Positions 11,301 through 26,700 are shown, counted from the stretch's first letter. The stretch: DNA of 64,000 nt from Ephydatia muelleri (GCA_013339895.1 JABACO010000019.1:7850466-7914465), one strand, 5' to 3'. A program made the numbers and translations. Notes: generated from the sequence alone by a model not told the origin.

Positions 11301-14300
11301 ACCTAGATGTCCTGACTTGCTGTGAAGAAGTTCAAACACAAGTGCTCTCAAAGATTTTGGTATCACAGTCTGTGTTTTTGGATTTTTCACACTCTTAGCA
11401 TGACGACATAGAACTCCATCCTCTAGGAAGAACTTGCTCCATTTTTCATCCAGAGGAGACATGCCATTTTCAATAGCCCGCACAATTTTTGATGTGAACT
11501 CATCTGCAGCCTGTTCTCGCTTCAACCTCACCTGATCCCCCAAACATGTAATTCCATTCACAAATACTCCATCATTCACCACCGGCAATTTCTCTTCATC
11601 TGGCCTTCGTCGTGACATTTCATCAGCATTACCATTGCTCTTACCAGCACGATATTTAATGGCTATGTCAAATTGTTGGAGAAACAGCAACCAACGTGTT
11701 ATTCTTCCTCCAGTATCTTTTAATCCACGAAGTGAAGTAAGGGGATTATGGTCTGTGAGTAGATTGAATGGCTTTCCATACAAGTATGGGAAAAACTCTT
11801 TAACAGCGGCTACCACTGCTAATGCCTCCCTTTCTATTGTGGAGTAATTTCGCTCGGCTTTGCTCAACTGGCGACTCCAGTAAGCTATAACCTTTTCTTC
11901 CCCTTCATGTTCCTGGCTCAATACTGCACCTATTGCACAACCTGATGCATCAGAGGCGACAACAAATGGTAGCTGAAATTGTGGATATGCTAAGATTGGG
12001 GGACTGACTAGTAGATGCTTCAGGTGTTGAAATGCATTCTGGCATTCTGAATTCCATTTGAAACCACCTTCTGTCTTTCGTGTTAACGTATGCAAAGGTT
12101 CTGCAATGCTGGAGTACCCCTTGATAAAACGTCGGTAGTAGTTTGTCAGTCCCAGAAATTGCCTCAATTCCTTGATGTCGCTTGGAACTGGAAAAGAAAT
12201 CATGGCACTGGTTTTATCTGGGTCAGCTTGTATGCCTTGCCTCGACACTATGTGACCCAGATATCGAATCTCACTTTTAGCGAAATGGCATTTGCTAGGT
12301 TTTAGTTTTAACCCTGCCTCGGCCAGATGATGAAACACCATTTTTAAACGCTCTAGATGTTGATCAAAAGTGACACTAAAGACCACAATGTCATCAAGGT
12401 AAATTAGGCACTGTTCATAAGTCAAACCTGCTAACACACATTCCATAAGCCTTTGAAAAGTAGCCGGGGCATTTGTTAATCCAAAGGGCATCACATTAAA
12501 CTCAAAATGTCCCTCACGAGTGGAAAATGCTGTCTTCTTCCTATCTGCCTCTTCCATCTCTACCTGCCAATAACCCGAAGCCAGGTCTAGAGTTGTAAAG
12601 AACTGTGATCCTGTCAGGGCCTCTAATGTCTCATCAATTCGGGGCAAGGGGTAAGCATCTTTCTGTGTCATGCTGTTAACCTTTCAGAAGTCAACACAAA
12701 AACACCAAGACCCGTCCTTTTTCTTGATCATTACAATTGGTGATGACCAAGGACTATTGCTTTCCCTAATTACCCCGTCTTTTAGCATCTTCTTGACTTC
12801 CACCTTGACCGTTTCTTGAAGGGCATGAGGTATCCTCCTTATAGGTTCCCGAACTGGTAACCCATTTGTTATGATAGCGTGCTTGACCTTTGAAGTCCGA
12901 CCAGTTGGACCACCTTCAGTAACAAACAGGCTCCTAAACTCCCAAATCAAGTTCTCCAGCTTCTGTTTTTGTGATTGAGTAAGATCTGTCCCGGTGAGAT
13001 CCACTGAAGGCCTTTCATTGCTCTGTCGTGATTCACAAGAACGGCTACCTATTTGCATTACCCTGTGACCTACATAGAAATCTGCAACCTGACTTCCTTG
13101 GTACTCTCTGGGTGCAATGTTAGTGATTTGGATAGCCACTTCGTTAGCACTTTGAACAGTGTTAACGCTTCTAGCAATCAGAAACCCCCTGCATGTGGTG
13201 TCCTTACAGTTTGGCTCTATGAAACCCTCCCTTCCAGTTAGCAATCCAGAACACTCTACCTTTCCCTTTACTATCATTCCGGAACGCGCTGGTACATGTA
13301 CAGTTTCCGCAATGCTAACTACAAAGACACCCTCTTCATGTGTTGGTAATACCACCTCCATACCCCCTTTGCCAGTATTGCAATGGAAAGATAACGTGTT
13401 CCTTGCACAATCAAGTACAGCACCATGTTTAGACAAGAAATCTATGCCTAATAGACAGTCCACAGTAAGCTTCTTAGCTACAATAAATACATGCGAAGCA
13501 CTAATGCTATCCAAGTTTACTTCAAGAGACACACTACCTAGTACATCCAATGGAAGGCCGTTTGCTCCCACTGTAAGAGGTGCCGTCTTAGTCATTTCTT
13601 TGCGAGCGCTAGAAGATAGGATATGATAACTAATGACCGATACCGCAGCACCCGAATCGATCAAAAATTGAATTGGTTGATCCCCTACCAACCCGTGCGC
13701 ACACATAGTGTTGTGACTTAGATTACAGCCACATACCTGGGCAGGTGCCTTATTCCATTCTCGGTCAGTTCCCTCTCGCCGACCCCGTACTTGCTCGCGC
13801 TCTCGACCAAGCAGAGGACAATTACGTCGAATATGACCCTCCTTATTGCAGTTGTAACAGCAAATAGTTGGTGTCCCTCGGCGTCCTGATTTCGTCTTCT
13901 CCTCTACGTCGAAACGTCGCTCCAAGGCTTCCATACGCTGCAATACTTGGTCCAACTTCTCTTGTAGCTCGAGGTCTGCATTTCTTTGACGACGAAATCC
14001 TGTTGTCTCCTCCACACGCAATGCTTGTACCGGCTGTGTTTCCGGCGCAGTCTGGAAACCAAGGGCTCGCTCAATTTCAATAGCACTTCTCACTGCATCT
14101 TCCATCTTTGTTGGTACACCTCGCAGCAAAATCTGCTTCGTAATATCAGGTAGTAAACCCGTGACAAAACGACCCAACAGAACGCTTGACCGGTCCGCAT
14201 CATCGTCAGGGTAAGCTTCGGCAAACAGCTTCCTAAGTTCAACTTCAAAATCCCTTACACTTTCTTTCGAATCCTGTTTCTTTTCCGTAAATTTCTTCGC

Positions 14301-17006
14301 TGACGTCAATGGGTCTTTGGTGAGACCAGCTCGGTCACGTAAAGATTTCTTCAACGTTGGCAGGTCCTTCTTCTCAGAGTCTCCCAAGGTGATGTAAAAA
14401 TCCTGTAGCTTCCCCCTCAGAAGTGCGGGTATTATCGCCAGTTCTCGGCCATTGTCCCATTTATTTGCCACGGCGACAAATTCAAACCTTGTCCATGACT
14501 GTTCGAAGTTATCTACACTTATTTCCGGAAGCGCCAAGCCGTGTATTGCTGATGCCATTAAAATCCTATCCCACCGCTGCCACCAATGTAACGAGACTCA
14601 GTATGGCAATGAGCACAGAGAAAACTCTTGTTGTCAATGCAATGTGCAATACATACAAGTTTCTGTCTCTAGGCAACAATACACACAGCTGTATCTCACA
14701 TACAATACTGCAATACATACAAGTTTCTGTCTCTAGGCAACAATACACACAGCTGTATCTCACATACAATACATAAGTATAATAATTACGTAATAACATT
14801 AGTTTGTGTAGCGGCGCGCGTTTGGTTGATGACCACTGTTACAGTTCCATATGCCATATTGTTACAGTTACATAGGCTGTTTCTAAAGCTGATGGGGAAG
14901 AGATGATTGAACAGCTATCCATACCCTAAGGAGGCTAAAGCTGTTACTGTGGCTGAGAAAGAAGTGCACAAATTCTATCTTTCAGATGACATTAGTCGTA
15001 TAATGCCAGGAATGAAGGATTATGTCTCAGTCAGAGGAACCAATGGACAGAGGGTTCACCAGCAATAGAGACTCCAACCCAGAGGGTTCACCAGCAATAG
15101 AGACTCCAACCCAGAGGGTTCACCAGCAATAGAGACTCCAACCCGAAGGAAGCATACAGCGAGTTCAAGCAACGTAACCCAGCCCTGAAAGTAGGTTTCT
15201 CCAGGTTTGCACAGCTGCGCCCAAGGGAATGCATTCTAGCTGGAGCCAGTGGCACACACACTGTCTGTGTGTGTCAGATTCACCAGAATGCTAAACTGAT
15301 GATAGTGGGAAGCAAACTGGAGAGCTATACAATGGGGAAGTTAAGCACTATCGCCATTGTCTGGCTAAGATGCAATGCAACCCACCGAGCTTGGACTGCT
15401 CCTTGGGCACCTGCATGGAATATATTATATATAACCAGCTATACATACACAATACACTCAAAAAGGAAGCCGTCCTTCGCCCTCCCACTGCACCATCGGA
15501 TGCCTCGACAAAGCGCCAGGTCTAGTCTCGTCCGACTTCTGTGGTTTTACACATGGTCTTCCGAGACAGCCTTGTTGTCCTGTTCCCTTTGCGTAGCCCT
15601 AATCAAATAATATAATACATACATCATATAGTAGATTACATTACAAACAAAAGGACTAATATTACAATATAAGTTCTATGGATCTTCCACAGATGATCCT
15701 GCTCGAGACAGGAGTGCCCGTGCGTTGGCTCGCATCAAAGTCAGGCTAAGCCTGCCATACAATAGACAGGTAGAATGGGACTTGGAGCAATTTCCCCTGG
15801 TGGCTAGGCGGGAGGCAAGGTGTGATAAAGTTTGCATGGCTTCTGCACCCCAGCACCCATAAGTCTCCACTGCTATGGGAATACATGACCAGCCTAGCTC
15901 TGAGCACTTGGCATCATTTGCGCATTGTGCTTGCGCACCTCAGCTGCCAGAGCTGCAGATCCACTTGTCACACCCGCTTCCATTAAGAATTTAGCGTAGA
16001 TGTGACAGTCAGATCTAGAGCTGCTGGTTTGCCCAAATCCCAATGAGGGATAAGGATGTCAGCTGGCCGTGTTCTATGTCCTTCATGCCACAAACCACTT
16101 CCTGCGTCAACCTGAGGACCCAAACAGGCCAGTCGGCAAAATTCTAAGAGGACATCCCTGAGCCTGTTGTGCCGCGACACCACATCTCCTCCGTGCTTGC
16201 ATGTTAAGGCATGGTGGCCTAAAGGGTCAAAGCATGGGATGGGCAAAAGGAGCAAACAGGAATATCAGTAACAGCAATGCCCAACCACCACTTTACAGCA
16301 ATCTGAAACTTAGCAGGTTCAAGGTGGAGATTGAGCCTGAGGGAAGGAATCACAGAGAGCAAGCGGCTGCATGTGGTGAAGAAATGGAAAGCAGATGTGC
16401 TTTGTCAGGCAAGGAGACCTTATCAAGTAACACACTTAAATCATGATCTATTATTATTATTATTATTGTTTATACAGCAATAAATGGTCCTAATCACAGA
16501 TTAATAATCTACAGAGTTATAGTTAAATACAATCTAATTAACAATTTACTATTATTATTATTACACACGTACACACGATCTACATAAAACCCTGCAATTA
16601 CAATTCTCGCGAGCGCTCCCGGACAATCCAAGGTCCAGCCTCGTCATACTTCCGTGGTTTGTTTAAAACAATCCACCTGGTCCTCAGAGGCAGCTTCCAA
16701 GTAATGTCCCTCTTACGTGGCCTTAATCTGCAGAGGGAATTTCTCTCTTTTCGGGCCACTCCCGAAGTCAACTTGTTGGCTTTGTCACCTTTCCACATCC
16801 ACCATCCATCCAGGTGTCCGTCTCCAAATAAGAGCGCACCACGTGACATCAAGGCTAGGGTTTCAGCCAAAGGTGCCACGTACCGTGAGGTGGTCAGCCT
16901 ACATGTACCGATCGGACAGGTATGAGATCACTCCAAAGAACGAAGGTAGCTCTCGATGCAGCAAGGACACCGTTCAACCATGGGCGGTTCAATTATTATT
17001 ATTATC

Positions 17007-17048
<42 letters not shown>

Positions 17049-17733
17049 TAATCAGGATACAAGAATACACTAATGAGAATACTCAAGAAGGGGAGCACGG
17101 GCACATCTGAGGAGGATGGCTCTTGCATTCTGTCTCATCAGTGTGACAGCCAGCAGACAGTACATTTGGCACAGTGCCTCAGTTTCACAGATTCCCACTT
17201 GCATAGCTAGCCTCTTGCTCAATCTAGAGTAGCATTCTTAATAATTTTTATTATTATTATTATTACAGGAATACAAGATACAATAAAATAGCACATTATT
17301 ATTATTATTACATACACTGTATGCACTACAATTCTACCTATCATTACCTACGCTACTCGCATGAGTCCTATGCTGCAGACCCCCTCACTAAGATGGCTCT
17401 AGCTACAGACCTCACCAGGGACATGTTGAGGCGACTATAGATTTCATTTAGGACACTGGATTTGGGACTAGCTCGATGGATGGCTATAAACGAAGCAAGA
17501 TGGGAAAAAACAGCCTGAGCCTCTTTCCCCCAGTGTCCAAAGGTCTCCACAGCTAGAGGAATGCATGTCCATCCGAGCTCCTGGCACTTCGTGTCGTTGG
17601 CTTCATGTTTTCTGCATTCTGCTGCATAGGCTGCTGACCCTGCTGATGTGCTAGCATCCCTCAACATGGCTGGAGTTAAAGGAGAGGTGACAGTTATATC
17701 AATAGCTGCTGGAGACCCTCTGACCCAATCCTG

Positions 17734-17772
<39 letters not shown>

Positions 17773-20700
17773 TATTATTCTTTTTTAATTATTGCAACAC
17801 TAAGATTATTAAAGAATATTACATACACAAACTAACGATACATATGATTAAACAGTAGCATGTACATGTATCAATAACATAAACAAAATGAAATCACGAG
17901 GGAGTCCTAAACTAAAGTTTTTAAACCTCTGGGGTCTGGGTGCCGACACGTGAAAGTAAGGCCCTGGCTGCGCAGCGAACCAAAGTGAGGTTGAGTCGTT
18001 GGGTAAATGCTGACCAAGGCTTTGGACTTGCTGCAATGTAACTGTAAGGCCAGCCGAGCTGCTAGACGAGAGAAGGAGTCCCTGGTTTCTGTTCCCCAGC
18101 ACCCATAGGTCTCGACAGCCAGTGGAATGCAAACCCATCCCAAGGCCCTGCACTTGGGGTCGTTGGAGATGTGTTTGCACATCTCGGCCATCCGAGCTGC
18201 AGAACCACCAGTGACCTTCGCATCAGGCAAAGAAATAGGGTTAAGTGGAGAGGTCACTGTGATATCGAAAGCAGCTGGTTTGCCTGTGGACCATATTTTA
18301 ATTTCAATTGTCAAGAATACATGACATACGAACCAATACACTACTGTACATTATATATAACCAGCTATACATACACAATACACTCAAAAAGGAAGCCGTC
18401 CTTCACCCTCCCACTGCACCATCAGATGCCTCGACAAAGCGCCAGGTCTAGTCTCGTCCGACTTCTGTGGTTTTTGTAAGAAATACACATGGTCTTCGGA
18501 GACAGCCTTAGTGTCCTGTTCCCCTTGCGTAGCCCTAATCAGAAGAGGGGATCCTCTCTTTTCGCGCCACTCCCGGGGCCAACCCCTCAGCCCTGTCACC
18601 CAAAGTAATCCTGTACAATCACTGACAACAAACATGCCATAAACACACTAAACCCTACCCATACACCAATTCACACTGTGAAGGCTACCTTCAACCCATG
18701 TCCTCTGCATGCTGCAACCTTGACCAGGAGAGCAAGGCTCTAGCATTGCATCGAACTAAGGTGAGGTTAAGCCTCTGGTAAATGTTCGTGATGGCCTTTG
18801 ATTTGCTACACTGCAGCTGCAGGGCCAGCCCAGCTGCCAGACGAGAGACTGAGCACTGCGCTTCTTCACCCCAACAACCATAAGTCTCTACTGCCAAGGG
18901 GACACAGACCCAACCTAGCTCTCTGCACTTCTGATCGTTGGCCATATGTTTGCGAGCTTTGGCATTACCAGCTGCTGACCCACCTGTAGCTCCCGCTTCA
19001 TTCAATGTCTTGGAGTTAAGTGGAGAGACTACGGTTAAATCAAAAGCAGCTGGCTTGCCACTCAACCAGTTGGGCACCAAGATGTCTGCTGGCCGGCTAT
19101 GTGAGCTATCAGATCCTGACCCATGGCCTTCTTCAAGTTGCCCACCCAGCTGAGCCCTATGACAGAATTGGGCAAAAACATCCCTCAGGGCATTGTGGCG
19201 CACAACAACATCACCACCCCATTTGCACATCATAGCATGATGCCCCAGAGGATCCAGCTGGTGGTCAGGGCAGTAAGGGCAATGTACCTGTGGCAATGTG
19301 TCCATCCCAAGTACATTTGATAATATACATTATATTCACAAACGCTAATTTACTAAAAGCTAAAACACCTAGCCTACCTACAAAAGTTTTAATTAACTGT
19401 CTCTCTTCCCATAATGGATCTAGCCACAGACCTCACCAGTGAGATGCTGAGGCAACCATAGATATCCCTGACAACTGAAGACTTGGGTCGACCTTGTCTT
19501 AGAGCCAGCAGAGTAGCCAAGCGAGAGAAAACACATTGTGCCTCTCTTCCCCAATTTCCAAACGTTTCCACGGCAAGAGGAATGCAACTCTGGGTAGAAA
19601 GTGGCACATTCTTCAAGGATAGACTGTCTTGAGACTGGTTGAATGCGTTTTTCATGTCCACCTTGAAAAGCACGAAATCATCATCCATTCAGTGCTCCTC
19701 TAACCTGATTATGACCTTCTCTGCACCTGCCTGACAGGCCACTCCATACTGCAAAGGGTGGAAGAAATCTGCAACCTTTTCCTTCAGGATGGCACAAACA
19801 CATTTTCCAGTCAGCCTCCTGAGTGTCTCTCCCACAGCAATTGGCCTGACATCAGGAGGGCAACCCTCTTTGATTTTGTTCAGAGCAATGAGCCTAGCTC
19901 CAGCAAAAAAAACGATAGAAAGGGGAGCTTTTCCTGATATGAAAATGTTCACTACCTGAAGAAGTAAGGAGCAAATAGGTGTGGGGAGTGGGATGCTAGC
20001 AACGTCAAGCAGGTGTTGCACTCGCAGACCTGAGGGCCCTGCAGCCGTGTCCTTGGGGAAGGAGTGCAGAATAGATAAGATGTTAACGTCTTGCTCTAGT
20101 GTAACTGGTGCAGAGTGAGTAGCAGGGAGTAAAGGGACTGGGCCTCTGGGATGTTTTGCCTTCAAAAGCTTCCATGTTGTTTCATTGTTTGGGGCAATGC
20201 CATTGGACTGCAAGACACGACAGGCTTTCCCCATCATGCCTGATCTGCCCAAAGATACAGCCTGGTTAATTATTTTGGTGTGTTGGTGACTTGAAGATCC
20301 ACTTTTGCCTTCATTTGGACTAACTACACATGATTTGGCTAAGTTCCAGAGAGATGAGTGAAAGGCTTAGCCTCTGGTACACGATGGTGGTAGCCTGTGA
20401 TTTGTTACATCCCATTTGGATGGCTAGACGAGCCTCAAGACGCGAGAAGGATTGTTGTGCTTCTGTGCCCCAGCATCCATATGACTCCACAGCTAAGGGA
20501 ATGCACACCCATCCAAGCTCAGCACACTTAGAATCATTGGCATTATGCGTTCTCACCTCAGCAACCAGAGCAGAAGACCCACCCCTCACCCCCGCTTCAG
20601 TCAAAGTGGTTGGGTTAAGCGGTGAAGAGGTCAAAAGCAGCAGGTTTGCCAAGGTGCCAGTTGTTGACAAGTACGTCAGCAGGACAAGAGTGCAGCCTGT

Positions 20701-23700
20701 CAAGACCAAGACCACTTCCAACTTCTACCTGACATCCTAAGCCCTATGAAACGTCACGAAGGCTGTTGTGACGCAAGACCACATCACCCCCGTGTTTGCA
20801 TGTCAATGCATGGTGACCAAGCGGGTCTAGCCTGTGGTTAGGACAATAGGGACAGCATGAGCCAAAGGAAACATCAATACCAAGCCACCACTTGATGGTT
20901 ATTATTATTATTAATTATTATTATTGGGGTAGGAATACATAAGAATGAATACATTATTATTATTAGTTCACTATCTAGTAGGTGTCTTGGAAGGACATGG
21001 AACGGGACAGCAATGCTTCAACATTTACCCTCACCACGGCCAAGTTGAGTCTCCCATACAAAGTAGAGGTGGCCTGGGACTTAGATTGATTGTAACGTGT
21101 GGCCAGACGAGAAGCCAATCACGCCAAATGCTGCCTAGCTTCTATCCCCCAACACCCGTAGCTCTCCACAGCTAGTGGGACGCACTTCCACCCAAGTTCA
21201 GAGCATTTTGCAACGTTGGCATGATGCTTCCACTGTTCAGCTGCCAAGGCTGCTGACCCTGCCATCGCACTCGCTTCAGTACAAGTACTTGGGTTAAGCG
21301 AAGATGTGACAGTAATGTCAAAGGCAGCTGGCTTGCCTAACACCCAGTCCGGGACAAGCACGTCAGCAGGTCGTGTACGATGTTGGTCATGCCCAAGACC
21401 ACTTCCTGCTTCAACTCGGGCACCAATGCAAGCTCGCCTGCAGGACTCCAGGAATACGTCTCGTAGCCTGTTGTGGCGGGAGACCACATCACCCCTGTAT
21501 TTACATGTTAATGCATGATGACCCAGGGGGTCCAGACAGTGTGAGGGACAATATGGACAGTTGGCACTTTGGGAGGAGTCAATACCTAGCCACCACTTTA
21601 TTCCAGCCTGAAACTCTGAAGGGTCAAGGTGGAGATTGAGCCCCCAGGAGCCGGAACAACCTGGAGCCATGCGGAAGTATGGGGAGAAGAGGCAGAAAGA
21701 AGTCGTGTTCTAGTGGGCAGAGACAAAGATTGGAAGAGCAGCCTGAATTGATGGTTTTCAAGTTTGCTGGACAGATTTTTTTGACTCAGATGGCCTGGTA
21801 ACTCCAAAACTGCTTCCATTGAAACAGCCTCAGCAAGTGGAACAAGAGAGTTGTAGTGTTGAGGGGCTTGTAACAAATGGTGATTAGTGTTGAAACCATT
21901 GTCAGATGCTGTAAGGGAAGCAATATAGGCAGCGGACAAATGGTGTGATAGGCATCGCAGTCCAAGCCCACCCCTACTGAGGCTAAGTTGGGCCTGTTGC
22001 CAAGCATTGTCTGGGGTGTCTACGGAAGTGCACTCTGTGAAGCACTGGTGAATATCATCACTGTACAAGCTCAAAGCATCAGCCACTAATGAGGAAGGAG
22101 TGGATCTCGACAAGTGCACCAATTTGCAAAAACCACCGCACTGACGCAGCAATAACAGGGCAACTTGAGGGTCCACTGAACCTACCTCACTTTGTTGGTT
22201 CAGTAGCATCAAGGCAATTGCACGTTTTTGTGCAACAATTTTAGCACAGAATATGAGGTCTCCTATTGGTGCACCAAGGATTTCAAGATGAGGGACATTC
22301 GACCTCTTCATTTTGATTGGGAAACTATTAAGGTCTGCTAGGCCAAACAGTTCACATTTAGTTGGGTTGACAAAAAGACCCAATGGTGGGTGGGCCCAAC
22401 TCCTGAATAATTGAGAGGGCATTTTCTACTGCCAACCGTGGACCAGCAACAACACCATTGTCCAGGTACCACGCATGAAACAATAGCTCAGTGCACACAC
22501 TGTCAGCAGCAATAGCAGATACCACCTTCTGTCACCAGACAAAATAGTAATGGGCCTACGGGGTCTCCTTGTTGCACACCAGCTTCTGAACTAATGGTTC
22601 CCATTGTGTGCCATAGTATTGGGTGTTGACCATAGCACCATGACACCCACGGGAGCAGCTCTGGTAGGTGTACACTACACTCATCAACCACGTTAAATGC
22701 ATTTCGCATGTCAACTTTAAGAACCACGAAGTCCTCAGTATTCCAGTGTTTGTCCATACAGTTCCTCAACCCGTGGATGACCTTTTCAGCACCAGAAGAA
22801 CATGCCACTCCAAACTGAAGAGGATAGCTACTTTGGCATTTGTTATTAGGCAGAGACATTTGCCAACCAAGCGCCTCAATGCCTCTCCAACTGCAATTGA
22901 GATGAATTCTGGTCTGTCTTTGACTAGGGCGGTAAGGCTGCCTCTGGCTAGGTACTTGGAGACACATGATGGGACCTTTCCAGAGGCCAAAAGATTGACA
23001 ATGTCTTTTAGGCTAGAGCTAATTGAAGTAGGCACTGGCACCTCTGCAACATCTAACAAATGTTGAATGCGCAGGCCCGAGGGTCCACATGCTGTTGCCT
23101 TTGGGAAGGACCTTAAGATTGATAACGTGTCGAAGTCTTGGGGGAGGATAGTAGTACTCAAAGCCTCAATTGATGGTGTAGTAGGAGGAGTTCCAAATAC
23201 ATATACAGCAATACATAATCCAATACACTAGAGCAACCCCAAAGCCACCTCCACCCACTCGGAGCCTCTCAAAGACAGACTGGACCCTCTGCTTCCTGGC
23301 GACTTGCATTTTGCTGAGCTGACTTGGGCAACAGTGGGCAAGCTACGGCAGGCAAAGGCGATTTTTGAAGAAAAGATGTCACCCCACCTTTAGCAGCGGC
23401 CTCCGTGGAATATTGCTCTTCCACGACTTCAGTCGGCATGTTATGCTTTTCGGCCCATCCAAGTGCACCACATCAGCCCTATCCCTAGTGTTATCGAAGT
23501 CCAGATCAGGATCGCATGCCACAATCTAAGAGTTCAATACAGCTTGCAGCCTCTTATACTCTTCCCACTTCTTAGCGAAGAACTGCTTCAACCTCTTTTT
23601 AGCAGCAGAAGAGGTAGATATGTTAACTGCTCTTCTTCCGCTCGTTTCAAGGCCTTATGAGTTGCAATCTGGGCAGCCCGCTCTTCGGGCACGTGAGATA

Positions 23701-26700
23701 GCCAATAGGTGCCACTCTCAGCAAAATCTGGGTCAGAAGCGAGGTCATCATCACTTCCTGAGATGTAACTTTGGAAGTCGTCCTCGTCAAGACATTCGAA
23801 GTCATCAATAAAGCCCTCTTCGAAGTCAACTTCATCTTCATCAGTCAAACCATCTGCCATTAAAAAATTATTATTATTCATGAAATACATATACAGCAAT
23901 ACAGTATAATACACCACAACAAACACTACGCATCTATATCCCCCACCCAGAACAATCCCCCCAACTTTGAAGTGCCCAGTCTAGCGGTCGCAGGCAGACC
24001 CACATGGTTTTTTGAAAAAGGGTCCTTGCAGCCCTTGACAACAGATTTCGTGGGGAATTGCTCTTCCATGGAGCTATTCAGCCCCATAATGACGCCTTTC
24101 ACCTTCCTATCCGAGAGCACCACTTCCTCCTTGTCACCAAGCCACTTCAAAATAGAGAGTCATTCCAATACATGCCCACCACAGGGGAATATCACCACTT
24201 CAGCCAGACACAGCATGTAACGTGAGGTGGCCAGCCTGCACACACATATGCAGCGGACTGCTAACTGTTGTTGAAGTTTCATGTCTTCACTTCAATCGTT
24301 GACCTTGACTTGTGTTTCTACGTGCGCGTTCAAAAAAAATATTTATGTACAATTTATTATTATTATTTTTTCACCTTAACACGAAAAGAATTATAGCTAG
24401 GCCTATAGCTTAATATCCGAGTCTCTTATACACCTTTAAATCCATATCGGCAATCTTTACGATGAGCAAGCTTTGATGGCAATGAGCAAGCTACATCAGG
24501 TGATGGCGTTTTTTTTTGTTGAAAAAAATGTCACTGTGACCTTTTGTAGCGGTTTTCGAAGACTGTTGCTCTTCCGCAGCTGTATTCGGCTGGTCAAATG
24601 AGACCAAGCTTTTCGGCCCATCCGAACTCACCTCGTCAACCCCGTCCTCACTGGCACCCAAGCCCTGGATATAGCTGTCAAAATCTCCAGACTTTAGAAC
24701 CGCTTCAATGATCTTGTACTTCTCCGATTTGATTACAAAGGCCCTATTCGCATTCTTCTTCGCTGCCAGAGGAAGACAGCAGAGATAAATAAACCAGCTG
24801 CTCTTCCTCAGCACTCTTCAATGCCCGATGGGCGGCAATTTGGACAAAATGCTCTTTTGGTTCGTCTGAAAGCCAATAGGTACCACTATCGATAAAATCC
24901 GGGTCTTTGGATAGATCATCCTCTTCATCGTCTGTATAAATCTCAAAGTCTTCGGCAGCCAAGTCTTCCCCTTCAACGTCATCACCTTCACTCTCATCAT
25001 CTTCGATGTCGGCGTCTATTATTTATTGTAACTACACGTAGGCTTATATACATGTACACGATCTACGCAAAACCCAGCAAATGCAGTCCTCGTGTGCGCT
25101 CTCGGACAATGTTCCCAAGGTCCAGCCTCGTCAGACTTCCGTGGTTTGAGAAACAAAAGATCCACATGGTCCTCCGAGACAGCTTCCAAGTAATGTCCCT
25201 CTTACGTGGCCCTAATCCGCAGAGGAAGTTCCTCTCTTTTCGGGCCACTCCCGAAGTCAACTTTTCCGCCTTGTCACCGTCCACAATGTCCTTCCATCCA
25301 GGTGTCCATCTCCAAATAAGAGCGCACCACGAGACATCATCGTGGCTAGGGTTTCAGCCAAAGGTGCCAGGTGCCGCGAGGTGGCCAGCCTACACGTACC
25401 GATCGGGCAAGGATGTGATCACTCCAAAGAATGGGAGTAGAAAACTTGAACTGAAGCAAAACCTCTATTTATTATTATTATTATTTTATTATGATTAAAC
25501 GCATAATTTATTCATAAACGCAGTATGCAATATAAAATACACTGACGCACAATTACATACACATAACAATTCATGAGGGCACAATCCTGGTGAGGATAGC
25601 CGAAGAAATGGATCTCATGAGGCAGGTGTTAAGCCTTCCGTAAATTTCATTATGATAATAATAATAATAATTATTATTATTTTTTCATTTTTTTGACACA
25701 AGATACAATTATAGGACATACAAAACACACTGAAGACATGACCAAAACTAAATAACACTTCAGAAATAATCTTGAGGGCAATATGATAATAATAAATAAT
25801 TTTTATTTTTATTTTTAATTAATTGCAATGCATGTACAAAGATAAAGTATATACTGTGTACTGCAAGTTAGTTTTTATTACATTTATACTACTAATAGCA
25901 AGTTAGGAGGGTGGAAGCTCCCTGGCCAGGATGGCTCTAGCAATGGACCGAACCAGGACCACATTCAACCGGCCATAAATTTCAGCCACAACTACTGCCT
26001 TGGGGGAGGACTGGTGAATGGCTAGGAAGGATGCCAGCCTGGAGAAGGTATCATGTGCCTGCTTGTCCCAATTGCCGTAAGTCTCCACTGCCAATGGGAT
26101 GCAGGACCAGCTCAACTCTTGGCACTTGGGTCCATTGGAGTGGAGCTTGCGGGTCTCTGCTGCCAGGGCTGCCGCACCAGCCTGGGAGCAGAGTGGTGAG
26201 GTAATGGTCAGGTCTAGTGCCGCAGGTTTGCCTCTGTCCCAGCCAGCAATGAGGATGTCAGCAGGTCTGGTGTGGGCAAGGTCTCTGGTAAGGGACCTCT
26301 CTCCACACTCACACTTAGGTGGGCACGACGACAAAGGTCAAATACCTCATCTCGTAGACGATTATGGCGTGTGACCACATCCCCCCCATGCCTGCAGGTC
26401 ACAGCATGGTGACCAAGAGGATCAAGAGCAGTATCGGGATATTATTATTATGAACTTTCAATAAAAATACACAAAAACAGTTATGACTGGATGCATCTGG
26501 TGAGGAAGGCAGTGGCATTGGCTCTCACCAGATGTAAGTTTAGCCTGCTGTAAAGTTCAAATGTAACAGCTGACTTCAGTCTGCAGGTGTGAGTGGCAAG
26601 TCGTGAAGCCAGCTGGGAAAAGGCTTCCATGGCCTCCTTTCCCCATGCTCCATAGGTCTCTGCTACTAGGGGAACACACAACCATCCCAGCTCATTACAC

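Larger units (their letters stand above)
9782..14843 (-). mobile_element. Ty3/Gypsy LTR retrotransposon, nearly whole
   Basis: Fossil LTR element read on the minus strand, about 5.1 kb. Parts in coding order: gag with a CCHC knuckle (CYNCNKEGHIRRNC) in the 13.8-14.56 kb region; aspartic protease (FLIDSGAAVSV) near 13.6 kb; reverse transcriptase with the YLDD box near 12.4 kb; RNase H near 11.7-12 kb; integrase with HHCC finger and DDE core at about 10.7-11.4 kb, ending in a GPY-type module (WRGPYTIIDKVGPVNYHV). The LTRs begin TG and end CA, and a 4-bp duplication GTTC flanks the whole (9778-9781 and 14844-14847). It looks almost whole, with about one break. The LTRs differ mainly by a short internal duplication in the right one, so it is probably young. 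Confidence 0.92.
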
